A stretch of 50,067 nt of DNA from Lachnospiraceae bacterium. Lineage in GTDB: Bacteria; Bacillota; Clostridia; Lachnospirales; Lachnospiraceae. The stretch is taken from NCBI GenBank assembly GCA_021202075.1, contig JAJQDT010000145.1, positions 1-50,067 on the forward strand, written 5' to 3'. The notes below the pieces were generated by a model, which ran no database searches, had not been told where the DNA came from, and worked only from the letters and a program-made list of their open reading frames with translations. Of the stretch, positions 1 through 7,880 are shown in pieces; positions within the stretch are counted from its first letter, which is position 1; each line of letters begins with the position of its first letter. The position numbers were made by a program, and so were the translations under genes.

Positions 1-133
1 ATCAACCACCTTTCTCGGAATTCCCTATATTTGAATTATACAGGAAGCTTTCCTTCATTCCCTGACTGATGTATTTTGCTACCCCAGGATGGCAATTTCC
101 AGCCCGGATATCGCGTAATACTGCGCGGTTGAG

Positions 134-400
134 CTATATCCAAGCAGCGCCGCCCAACGCGCAGCGTTTTCTATTGGCGGCGCAAGCTGCCGCCGGTGCT
201 GCCGCCCGAGCTGCTGTTCGAACTCTTTTTTGAACTGCTGCCGGAACCGGACGATGACGAGGAGCTTCCCTCCTGCACTCCTCCCGCCACGAATACTTTG
301 CGTCCTCTATCGCTTCCAGATAACCGTCCTCGGTAAAATACTCTTCCGGATAAATGCCGTACTTATCATTGTCCTCATTGCCCGCATATTTTGCCACCCA
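134..400 (-). pseudogene. C-terminal fragment of a Ser/Gly-tailed hypothetical protein
   Basis: The leftward reading frame starts with a stretch like MAKYAGNEDNDKYGIYPEEY and continues with an acidic Tyr/Glu-rich segment ending in WREEC. That repeat style (YGIxPEdYxTExxYLEAxxxAKYxWR) is familiar from uncharacterised Clostridia proteins. The present frame then becomes an Arg/Ala-rich tail, whereas a neighbouring frame over about 185-290 encodes a Ser/Gly-rich tail followed by a stop, so a frameshift is likely. It lies directly downstream of a truncated carbonic anhydrase and looks like the end of a second gene brought next to it by deletion. No function can be assigned. Confidence 0.35.
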
Positions 401-427
401 GCTTTTGGTCTTTTTTATTCCTCTGTC

Positions 428-628
428 TCATCCATTCTGGCAGGAAAAAATCGCCTCCGGTATCACCCGCGAATCCGAGCAGGAAATGATGATTGCAAAC
501 GGATGCTGCCCGTTTTTCGCTGTATCCATCTGGATTGTTGCAGAGATATCTCCGATTTCATTCCTGCTATGTAAAAATTTCCTGTTCCCTTTCTTTAATC
601 GATCCATGCCTTCCTCAATAGTTTCCAT
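428..628 (-). pseudogene. Truncated beta-carbonic anhydrase, N-terminal part
   Basis: The start at 628 (METIEEGMDRLKKGN) is set by a strong ribosome site, GAGGGGGATAGAC, just upstream. The frame carries the beta-class signature SCSDSRVIPE near its end; the Cys and Asp of CSDSR belong to the zinc site and catalytic dyad of this family. A complete enzyme is about 190-220 aa and continues with the HxxC zinc ligands. Here the frame stops after about 66 residues, right behind IFSC, and runs into unrelated sequence. The enzyme would hydrate CO2 to bicarbonate, but this remnant lacks the second half of the metal site and should be inactive. Confidence 0.75.
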
Positions 629-723
629 GTCTATCCCCCTCTTCAAATCACATTCCATTATTCGTTTACAGTGAAATCCACCAATTACTTCAAGCCTCGC
701 CCTCAGCTTAGGTTGCTAATACA

Positions 724-758
724 CAAAAGCCCGAACACAAGCATATAATATTCAGGCC
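724..758 (-). terminator. Terminator downstream of hsdR
   Basis: On the leftward strand GCCTGAA pairs with TTCGGGC across a loop of about 16 nt and is followed by TTTTGTGT. It lies about 55 bp past the hsdR stop and would end the restriction operon. Confidence 0.55.
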
Positions 759-812
759 GTTCCCTTCATCCAAGCTCCATGTGTATTCAATCCTTTTTCC
801 ACTCTCATTCCA

Positions 813-3800
813 CTAAGCAACGACAGCTACCGCATTCTCTTTGATCTGATTGATTGTCTGCACCAAAGCTGTTCTCGTTCTGGCATCAAACAGTTTTGTA
901 AAACTCAATGGCTTGTCAAATGGCGGCTTCGTCAGTTCTGCAACATTCTCCATATATCCATTCTGTTCAATATGGTTAATGATTTTATAGACAAAGGAGA
1001 TCTGCCTCTGGTTTAAAGATTCGTCATTGATAAAGGCAGAAAACGCCTGCATGGCCGCATCATGATCCATTTTCGCAATTTTGCGGATCAGCAGGCCAAA
1101 TGGCGTATCGCCATATTCCCGCTGATAATCCTCCCGGCTCCCTAATTCACTTGTCAACACGCGCTCCAGTTCCTGATAATCGCCATCCGAAAGCCGGATA
1201 TTATGGGTCAGTTTGTAAATGGCCATCGTATTGCCATGCTCCATGACATAACGGTTGACCTTTTTCCTGTAGTCTTCAAAATCATATGCCGCATCAAGGG
1301 GATTCCCCTCCTGCCGGTCAATCACCGGATCGGTAAGCCTTGTGATGATCGGCTTGCGCGGGTCGCTGTTGTCCAGGAATTTGATCAGGTCACGCAGTTC
1401 TCTGCGGGCTTTCTCAAACTGCAGCAGATCGTTTGCATCCCAAAAAGCGTCCGTCTGCACCTCTTTCAAAACTGAAAGCTTTGCTTTCACCTGCGGAATT
1501 GTGGATTTACGTTCCAGCAAAGCTGCAATGTCGCAGAGCTGCCCTCTCGCATGTTTCAGGGAAGGCATCTGCTCGATGGAGGCAAGCATCAAACCATACA
1601 TAAAATTGTCAAAACGCAGTGCCAGCTCGTCAACGCCGCCCAAACGCGAAGCATTTTTCTCATCAGCGTCAATGTGAATCACCGGCGCAATATGCTGCAA
1701 TAATTCGCCCTTGTCATTTTCGCTGATGCAATCGAACGCCCCCGGCTTTTTATACTTTTCTACAAATTCCCGGCGCAGGCGTATCTCTACCAGATCCTCC
1801 GATAACTGACGCACCAGACTCTGGCACCCGGATATGATTTCTCCTCTCCAGGTCTGAAATTCCGTATCAGAAAAAGCAGATTCCTGCAAAGCGGATGCAA
1901 GCTTAATCTGTTTTCCGAAGATCGCTTCAGACAGGGATTTCGTCTCTCTTGTCTCGTACCCTTCCTTATGCTCCCGGAAATATTCAAAATTTCCACAGTA
2001 ATCAAAAATAAGGAACCGTCGTTTGTCTATGTACTCTCCGTCTATCTGGTCAAGGCACGTCAACCCTTTACACAGACGTGTCCCACGGCCGATCATCTGC
2101 CAGAATTTTGCTTTCGAACGAACCTTTTTAAAGAATACAAGATTCACACATTCCGGCACGTCAATACCGGTATCCATCATATCGACCGAAACCACAATGT
2201 GCGGTTCTTTATCAACCACCTTAAAATCATCAATAATGGTCTGCGCATAAGTATCATCACAGATCACTCTCTGCGCAAACCCGCCCTTGTATTTGGGATA
2301 AAGCTTATTGAAGCGTTCCAGTATAAACTCCGCATGGCGCTTGTTCTGGGCAAAAATGATCGTCTTGCCAATCCGCTCGCCGCCGGCAACCTTTATCCCG
2401 CGTTCCATCAGATCCTGCAGAACAAGATCGACCGTCGTTTCGTTAAAAACAAATTTATTCAGCTGCGCCGACGGAATGAAATCCGGCATCCTTCCATCCT
2501 CTATAAAGTCGTCCTCATAGCGCTCTTTATCCTCTTCTGACAAATCATCATAGGTAATGCCGTCATCAAGGAATTTCGTCCTGACCTCATAGTTATAATA
2601 AGGCACCAGCACATGATCCTTCCCGACCGCTGTCTCGTAATCATATGCGTAGGTAGGCACGCCGTGCTCCATCTCGAAAAAGTCATAGGTGTTGCGTTCT
2701 ACATCCGTTTTCGGTGTTGCGGTCAGTCCCACCAGAATTGCGTCAAAATATTCAAAAATCGCGCGGTATTTTTTGAAAATGCTCCGGTGGCTCTCATCAA
2801 TGATAATCAGGTCAAAATGTTCCGGCGTAAACTGCGGGATACCATCTGCTGTTTTCGTCTGATCAATCGCGTTCAGCATGGTCGGATACGTAGAAAACAC
2901 AATGCGGGCATTGCTGTCATCTTTATTGGAACACAGATTGCACAGGGACATCTCCGGCAGATAGTTTTTAAAATCATCCTTCGCCTGTTTCACCAGCGCT
3001 GTACGGTCCGCAAGAAACAGAATATTCGTAATATAACCGGCGCGGCTCAGGACGTCCGTCAGGCTCGCCGCCGTCCTCGTTTTGCCTGTGCCGGTGGCCA
3101 TTACCAGCAGATGCCTGCGAAAGCCCAGCTCAATCTGTTCGCAGACCGCACGTATCGCTTCTTTCTGATAATAGCGATCCGTAATCCGGTCATCAATCGG
3201 AACCGACATCAGGTCTGCATGTTCCATCCGCCGGTTAATCAGCTTCTGCAGACCGTCCTTACAGAAAATCCCGCTTACCTTTCGCTGCGGACTGGTCTGG
3301 TCGTCCCAATAAAAGGTGTCAAATCCATTGGTCGTAAACATAACCGGGCGTCTTCCAAATTTCTTTTCCAGACAGTTCGCATACAATACAGCCTGTTTCC
3401 GGCCGATATTCGGGTCTTTGCTGGTTCGTTTCGCTTCTACCACAGCTAACGGCAGACCATCTTTCCCAAACAACACATAATCGCAATACCCTTTCTGCCC
3501 GATCACGCCAGCCATCCCGTCAACCGGATATTCCGCCTGAACATCCGCATCCGTACCGGAGAACTTCCACCCCATCTGCTTCATGTCCACGTCAATATAA
3601 ATTTTTCTCGTCTTAAATTCCGACAGATCCTCCGCAGAAAAAGACCGATCCTGCTTGTGCTGATCTCTGGCACTGGTATACTGCTCCGACAACTCCTCGA
3701 TCTGCTTACGCAATTTCTCGATTTCCGCGTCCTTTTCGCCAAGCAGACTCTCCTGTTCCTTAATTTTCTTCGTGTCAACGACAACTTTTTCTTTCGGGAT

Positions 3801-4214
3801 CAATGACGCATCAAATCTGCGCTCTGCGTAGTCGCTGCCATAACAGTAGTCCACCCATTGGATAAACTCAAACAATGCGCGAAGAGACGCCAGCACATCC
3901 GCCGCCTGCACACTTCGCTCCGTATGCACCGCCAAATTGCCCAGCTTAATAATATAGGGCAGCTTTCCCCACGTATTATAATCCACCGCAAAGCGGAAGG
4001 ACGGCTCATGAATCAGCGACTGGAGATTATCTTTATAGGGCATCTGCATCGTATTATCCGCAGAATATACCCACTTCACAGCCAGCTCCAGCGCCTTTCT
4101 GCAGCCGACCGCACACATAGCAGGAGATGTAACGTATACCCTTTCCGCTTCTATCGCGGCGGATGCAAAGAGCACGTATTCTTTTTTCTCTTTTAAAAAT
4201 TCAAAGTTTGGCAT
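813..4214 (-). CDS. hsdR: Type I restriction enzyme, R subunit (HsdR)
   Basis: Motor and nuclease subunit of a type I restriction-modification complex: it translocates DNA with ATP and cuts far from the unmethylated recognition site. I place the start at 4214 (MPNFEFLKEKK) because GGAG sits 8 nt upstream; a start at 4271 is possible but has no ribosome site. The protein is 1133 aa. Residues about 1-140 look like a DUF4145 domain, then a charged coiled coil to about 200. The nuclease follows (CDYVLFGKDG...VVEAKR, the D-(x)n-ExK pattern), then helicase motifs MATGTGKT (Walker A), DLIIIDESH (Walker B), VGLTATP (motif III) and IGRGTR (motif VI), and an EcoEI-type C-terminus. It is the last gene of the operon, 66 bp behind the nucleotidyltransferase gene. 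Confidence 0.95.
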   Translation of the reverse strand: MPNFEFLKEKKEYVLFASAAIEAERVYVTSPAMCAVGCRKALELAVKWVYSADNTMQMPYKDNLQSLIHEPSFRFAVDYNTWGKLPYIIKLGNLAVHTERSVQAADVLASLRALFEFIQWVDYCYGSDYAERRFDASLIPKEKVVVDTKKIKEQESLLGEKDAEIEKLRKQIEELSEQYTSARDQHKQDRSFSAEDLSEFKTRKIYIDVDMKQMGWKFSGTDADVQAEYPVDGMAGVIGQKGYCDYVLFGKDGLPLAVVEAKRTSKDPNIGRKQAVLYANCLEKKFGRRPVMFTTNGFDTFYWDDQTSPQRKVSGIFCKDGLQKLINRRMEHADLMSVPIDDRITDRYYQKEAIRAVCEQIELGFRRHLLVMATGTGKTRTAASLTDVLSRAGYITNILFLADRTALVKQAKDDFKNYLPEMSLCNLCSNKDDSNARIVFSTYPTMLNAIDQTKTADGIPQFTPEHFDLIIIDESHRSIFKKYRAIFEYFDAILVGLTATPKTDVERNTYDFFEMEHGVPTYAYDYETAVGKDHVLVPYYNYEVRTKFLDDGITYDDLSEEDKERYEDDFIEDGRMPDFIPSAQLNKFVFNETTVDLVLQDLMERGIKVAGGERIGKTIIFAQNKRHAEFILERFNKLYPKYKGGFAQRVICDDTYAQTIIDDFKVVDKEPHIVVSVDMMDTGIDVPECVNLVFFKKVRSKAKFWQMIGRGTRLCKGLTCLDQIDGEYIDKRRFLIFDYCGNFEYFREHKEGYETRETKSLSEAIFGKQIKLASALQESAFSDTEFQTWRGEIISGCQSLVRQLSEDLVEIRLRREFVEKYKKPGAFDCISENDKGELLQHIAPVIHIDADEKNASRLGGVDELALRFDNFMYGLMLASIEQMPSLKHARGQLCDIAALLERKSTIPQVKAKLSVLKEVQTDAFWDANDLLQFEKARRELRDLIKFLDNSDPRKPIITRLTDPVIDRQEGNPLDAAYDFEDYRKKVNRYVMEHGNTMAIYKLTHNIRLSDGDYQELERVLTSELGSREDYQREYGDTPFGLLIRKIAKMDHDAAMQAFSAFINDESLNQRQISFVYKIINHIEQNGYMENVAELTKPPFDKPLSFTKLFDARTRTALVQTINQIKENAVAVVA

Positions 4215-4280
4215 CGCATACACTCCTGTCTGTGTTTTGTCGTTCGTAGTTGCCTGAGCCTTTGACACCAATGACCGTTC

Positions 4281-5036
4281 CTATATTTCATAGCAACGAT
4301 GCAATAAACTCATAATTGTTTTTTGATCAGAACCTCTGATACCCAAAGACTTCAAATCAATAATTTCCTTTTCCATTTCCGCTAAGAACTGTTTCATATC
4401 GGCTGCAATTTCTTCATCAAGCTTCTGTCTTGAATCTGCTGTGATTAACTGTCCCAATCGGAATACATCGTTTTTATGCTTTTTGATATTCTTACTGTCG
4501 ACATGTTCGCCAACGGCTTTTCTCTCTGTCAGGTCAAGCCACGCTTTAGCTTTAAAGGGAATCAGGCAAGCCTCTTTAAGTACCGGAATACCATCTATAA
4601 CAACCTGCCCGCTTTTCAGCAGATTATAATAAGCATTATTCAGCAGTATAGCTGAAAGACTGGATATTTCATCATCAATCGGCAGAGGTGTTAAAACTGC
4701 GTCCGCATCTAAAGCTATGCCCTCTGGCTTCCTCGAAAATATTTCTATCATATAAGGATATTCTTTACTTTTCGGAGAAGTAAAACGATAGAACTGAGCA
4801 TTTCCCGTGCTTTTATTTCTATGTTCATACTCAGCTTCTTTGATATATTTCCAAAATACTTTTCCAAATTCTACAGTAATGGATTCAACAATCAGAACAA
4901 TATCAATATCCTTTGTTGCACGAAAGCTCCTGTTCTCACTTTCCATTAATAAATCGCAAGCTGTTCCGCCTATAATGACATACTGATCTTCGAAGCCCCG
5001 AAACTCTTCTTTAAATTTTGTGAATCCTGTAACCAT
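4281..5036 (-). CDS. AbiEii-like nucleotidyltransferase (putative toxin)
   Basis: A 251-aa protein with the nucleotidyltransferase-fold signature: YVIIGGTACDLLME is followed about 20 residues later by TKDIDIVLIVE, giving the GG...DxD pattern that binds metal and NTP in the MNT/AbiEii superfamily. Its ATG abuts the stop of the upstream winged-helix gene with no gap, so the two are translationally coupled. The gene order (regulator first, nucleotidyltransferase second) is that of AbiE abortive-infection toxin-antitoxin pairs. The pair sits between hsdS and hsdR. Sequence shows the fold and the coupling; toxin activity is inference. It could instead be a housekeeping-like nucleotidyltransferase associated with the restriction operon. 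Confidence 0.75.
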   Translation of the reverse strand: MVTGFTKFKEEFRGFEDQYVIIGGTACDLLMESENRSFRATKDIDIVLIVESITVEFGKVFWKYIKEAEYEHRNKSTGNAQFYRFTSPKSKEYPYMIEIFSRKPEGIALDADAVLTPLPIDDEISSLSAILLNNAYYNLLKSGQVVIDGIPVLKEACLIPFKAKAWLDLTERKAVGEHVDSKNIKKHKNDVFRLGQLITADSRQKLDEEIAADMKQFLAEMEKEIIDLKSLGIRGSDQKTIMSLLHRCYEI

Positions 5037-5975
5037 TCAACCACCCCACACTCCTTCCAGTAATTCTTCCACTGCTTCTTCTATTCGTTCATCTTCATTT
5101 TCCATAAAGGACAATGCAACAGATATCTTGTCTGCCATATTGTTGCCGGAAAACTGTCTTGGATCATATTCCCACAATTCAATCCTGACCTGTTCATCCG
5201 GGTCAACCAATTCGTTCATCAGTAATCCCTTGTTAAATGCTTTTGCGTAGATAGCATATGTTGCGGTTCTGCCTGGATTTAGCATTGTCTCTTCTGCCAA
5301 TACGGTCTCTCCGGCAATAACCATCTCATTGGTTACTTCATTTTTTTTCAGGTAGCCAACCCTGCGAACCGGTGAAGATAAATAATCTTTTAACCTTTCG
5401 TAAAGTTCCGGACGGTCATAATCCGATTCAATAACCTTGTTTACACCATCCTTTGTCACATGAAACAGGCCCGCCAATTCCAGTTGCTTTACAGCCCGGC
5501 TCATGGTCATTGCCGTAAACGGAAGTATTTTTGTCGCCTCAGAAACATACAGCTTCTTCTTTTTTTGATAGAGATAAAGCAGAACCAGCTGCTGGGTGGA
5601 AAACATAAATTTTTTTAATTCTCTTTCCTCTCCATTTTCTTCTGCCAGGAATGTCCCCATAAAAGGCAAAAATACCTGTCTGTCCGTGATGAAAGGTATC
5701 TTGTTCTCTATCATCTTATTCCTCCGATAATAAGAAATTGTCGGAAGCTTTAACACCACGGGCACATGATCAATCTCCTGAATTTTCCGAATCTCCTTTT
5801 TTAGCGCAGGCAATGTGTCAAGTTCTTCCTTTGGGGTTAATACAATACACCTGCAGCCATTAAGTGTCACCGCCGCGAAATCATAACTGCCGGCAATATA
5901 CAATGGTAATCCATTTTGTTTATTCCAGTCTTCGGACTGCACTTGTATTCCAAAAATATTTGTAAGTAACTCCAT
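5037..5975 (-). CDS. Winged-helix regulator paired with AbiEii-like gene (AbiEi-like antitoxin)
   Basis: A 312-aa protein. Residues about 130-190 (FSTQQLVLLYLYQ...LYVSEATKILPFTAMTMSRAVKQLE...) read as a winged helix-turn-helix of the MarR/AbiEi kind, with MTMSRAVKQL as recognition helix. The N-terminal 120 residues and the C-terminal 120 residues have no domain I recognise. The stop codon abuts the ATG of the nucleotidyltransferase gene. Upstream lies a near-ideal promoter whose spacer contains a 15-bp palindrome (6011-6025), a position typical of an autorepressor site. I infer that it represses its own transcription and neutralises the partner, as AbiEi does for AbiEii. A plain transcription factor remains possible. 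Confidence 0.65.
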   Translation of the reverse strand: MELLTNIFGIQVQSEDWNKQNGLPLYIAGSYDFAAVTLNGCRCIVLTPKEELDTLPALKKEIRKIQEIDHVPVVLKLPTISYYRRNKMIENKIPFITDRQVFLPFMGTFLAEENGEERELKKFMFSTQQLVLLYLYQKKKKLYVSEATKILPFTAMTMSRAVKQLELAGLFHVTKDGVNKVIESDYDRPELYERLKDYLSSPVRRVGYLKKNEVTNEMVIAGETVLAEETMLNPGRTATYAIYAKAFNKGLLMNELVDPDEQVRIELWEYDPRQFSGNNMADKISVALSFMENEDERIEEAVEELLEGVWGG

Positions 5976-6005
5976 CGCAATCCCTCTCTTTACTCAGTTT
6001 ATTGA

Positions 6006-6050
6006 ATTATAACTTTTCGAAAGTTAAAAATCAATATTTCGAGTTAAAAT
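6006..6050 (-). promoter_or_regulatory. Promoter with palindromic operator for the AbiE-like pair
   Basis: Read leftward there is TTGATT (6034-6029), a 17-bp spacer and TATAAT (6011-6006), about 30 bp before the start codon. AACTTTTCGAAAGTT (6011-6025) fills the inner half of the spacer; its arms are perfect 6-mers. A second TTTCGA...GTTAAAA half lies 22 bp further upstream (6037-6050), two helical turns away. This geometry suits repression by the encoded winged-helix protein. Confidence 0.6.
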
Positions 6051-6082
6051 AGATACTCAGCGGAAAACCTGCTCCCCATTCA

Positions 6083-7159
6083 TCAACCAAAATATTTCTG
6101 CATCAGCGATTTTTTCAGTATTTCCAGTTCATCCAGACTTCGCTGGATTGCCAGTTTCGATTTGTCGGTCGCCTGCACGAAAACGGCAAACTGCTCCTGT
6201 AATTCCATCGGAGGTATGATTACTTTGAATTCTTTCAACCATCCAGTATTAAGGTTAGGCTGTCCCCCTCCGACTACTTTCTGCCGAACTTGTTCTGCAA
6301 AAAAATCATCCCTCATCCAGTGTTTTAGGTATAATGTTGTTACTTTTCCTTTTGCACGAAGGAATCCCAAACTGACAAAAGTGCAAATATCCTCATCTGT
6401 TTCCAATATTACTGGATGACCAAGGTTAGATCCTACACGAGAAAACAACATATCTCCTCGTCTCGGCTTTGCTCCTAGAGGAGCACCTTTGAACTCTTCC
6501 TGTGAAATATACTTCACATCACTCAAATCAAGAAAATCCCCCGATGTATTTTTTGCAGAGATGAATTTTACGCCATTGTTTACATAGGTTGGTGTATGTG
6601 TCAATCCCAGATAAATATCTGCGACATCACCTATCGTTCCATACATATATCCCTTTTCATTTTGGCTCTGTGTCCCAAACATCTCGATAAACCGGGATTT
6701 GACAAGTTGCACTATGAAGTCAATCTCTTTTTGTTTCTTTACTATAAGATCAGTTAGTTTGTCCAGTTTTTCTACTATACTCTTCTGTATATTCAATTCA
6801 GGTATATCTATGTTAATTTGAAGTAAATTTGCTTTCGTAAGGCTTGGGATTGTAACTGTAGTATTGAGCTTTTCAAAATTATAATTCACGCAAAAATAGT
6901 ACAGATACTTTGGCAGTAAAAACTGTCTGTCGGCAACCAAACCAAACGCTGTATCAACATTCCAAAAAGGCTCATTTACAAATATAGGATTGTTAATGCT
7001 GCCTTTCCTCCCGATTACTACTGTCTCGGCATCGCAAAGATAATCATTCGCATATCCCATCAAGCCACCACTGCCATAAATAGGATATTTTCCTTGCGGA
7101 TTTTCTACTTGTCGTTGGTTTTTTCCATTTCGAATATCTAAAACATCTGCGAATTTCAT
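6083..7159 (-). CDS. hsdS: Type I restriction-modification specificity subunit (HsdS)
   Basis: The 358-aa subunit that chooses the bipartite DNA target for both methylation and restriction. Two target-recognition domains are visible, at about residues 1-120 and 165-320. Each is followed by a helical conserved region: IVEKLDKLTDLIVKKQKEI in the middle and a Leu-rich helix ending KKSLMQKYFG at the C-terminus, which act as the molecular ruler. It starts 13 bp after the 108-aa gene and is probably co-transcribed with hsdM. I see no second hsdS, inverted half-gene or recombinase next to it, so phase variation by shuffling is not supported here. Confidence 0.9.
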   Translation of the reverse strand: MKFADVLDIRNGKNQRQVENPQGKYPIYGSGGLMGYANDYLCDAETVVIGRKGSINNPIFVNEPFWNVDTAFGLVADRQFLLPKYLYYFCVNYNFEKLNTTVTIPSLTKANLLQINIDIPELNIQKSIVEKLDKLTDLIVKKQKEIDFIVQLVKSRFIEMFGTQSQNEKGYMYGTIGDVADIYLGLTHTPTYVNNGVKFISAKNTSGDFLDLSDVKYISQEEFKGAPLGAKPRRGDMLFSRVGSNLGHPVILETDEDICTFVSLGFLRAKGKVTTLYLKHWMRDDFFAEQVRQKVVGGGQPNLNTGWLKEFKVIIPPMELQEQFAVFVQATDKSKLAIQRSLDELEILKKSLMQKYFG

Positions 7160-7172
7160 ACTACTATTTCCC

Positions 7173-7499
7173 CTACCACCGCTCCACCAGGAACTTTACC
7201 GTCTCCCTCAGCTGTTCGCTGAAATCATCCAGATCGTCCACCGTGATGGTACCTTCCCGTATCAGGTCGAGGATATTGTATAGCATCTCCGAGCGGCTCA
7301 TTTGCATGATCACGCTTTTGCGGCTTTTGTCTGCTTTGATCCGTTTATCCAGTTCCCAGAATTTATCGGATGCGGCGCCATCTCCGGACAGCAGCTCCAT
7401 GTATTCTTTTACGAGTTTCTCCATGCAGGCTTCCTGCCATTCGGGTACCTTTGCTCTGAAAAGTGCCCAGTCTCTTTTTGTAAATCCATCCTGTGCCAT
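7173..7499 (-). CDS. Small conserved protein of type I restriction operons
   Basis: A 108-aa protein starting MAQDGFTKRDWALFRAKVPE. The start at 7499 is fixed by GGAG 8 nt upstream; an upstream ATG at 7547 has no ribosome site. The sequence is soluble, charged and mostly helical, with no signal peptide or membrane segment. Proteins of this kind recur between hsdM and hsdS in Firmicutes, where automatic annotation often calls them 'multidrug transporter', a name nothing in this sequence supports. It sits 13 bp before hsdS. I infer a helper role in the restriction complex, with no direct evidence for what it does. Confidence 0.75.
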   Translation of the reverse strand: MAQDGFTKRDWALFRAKVPEWQEACMEKLVKEYMELLSGDGAASDKFWELDKRIKADKSRKSVIMQMSRSEMLYNILDLIREGTITVDDLDDFSEQLRETVKFLVERW

Positions 7500-7646
7500 C
7501 GATTTTCTCCTTTTGTCAGAATCTGAAGCATAAATCAATCTGATCAAATAATCACGTAACTAAAAAAGCCAATATTTGATTTTAAGTGATCCTAAAGTGA
7601 TCGAGCATCCAAAAAGCCTTGAAAACAAAGGGTTTTTCTGCTGCTT

Positions 7647-7687
7647 ATCACTTAAATCAAATTTGTTGATTTTGAAATTTAAGTGAT
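7647..7687. repeat. 11-bp perfect inverted repeat with two further half-sites
   Basis: ATCACTTAAAT (7647-7657) and ATTTAAGTGAT (7677-7687) form a perfect inverted repeat with a 19-bp AT-rich centre. Further half-sites, TTTAAGTGATC (7581-7591) and TAAAGTGATC (7593-7602), lie 45-65 bp away. The cluster occupies the gap between the 108-aa gene and the broken ORF behind hsdM and looks like an operator. Confidence 0.45.
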
Positions 7688-7720
7688 TACCCAGTATGAT
7701 TTCTTTCGATTAGTACCATC

Positions 7721-7880
7721 CTACCTGATGACTCCGGCTCTTCGTAAAGACGAAAGCATATTTGTTATCTTGTCATCCTTCTGCTTATCCGTCAGTCCAT
7801 CGGTCTATCAGAGAAGATAAAAGCAAGTATAGCGCCGCATCCGGCCCTGCCTTGTCATAATCAAAATATTGCGTATTCAC
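7721..7880 (-). pseudogene. Small frameshifted ORF coupled to the end of hsdM
   Basis: A GTG at 7880 overlaps the hsdM TGA stop and opens a frame reading VNTQYFDYDKAGPDAALYLL and on to a stop after about 31 codons. One base out of frame, the sequence continues as LTDKQKDDKITNMLSSLRRA and ends at 7721. Together they would make one polypeptide of about 53 aa, so a single-base deletion near 7790 is likely. The tail resembles the helical C-terminal end seen on some Clostridia ATP-binding proteins, but I cannot name the family. Confidence 0.4.

Noticed and set aside
2613..3449. A 278-codon rightward open frame inside hsdR
   Set aside because: It is a shadow of the strongly conserved hsdR helicase region on the other strand; composition is Arg/His/Phe-rich and no ribosome site or family is visible.
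6083..7159. Phase-variable, invertible hsdS
   Set aside because: No second hsdS, inverted half-gene copy or site-specific recombinase is visible within the operon or around it.
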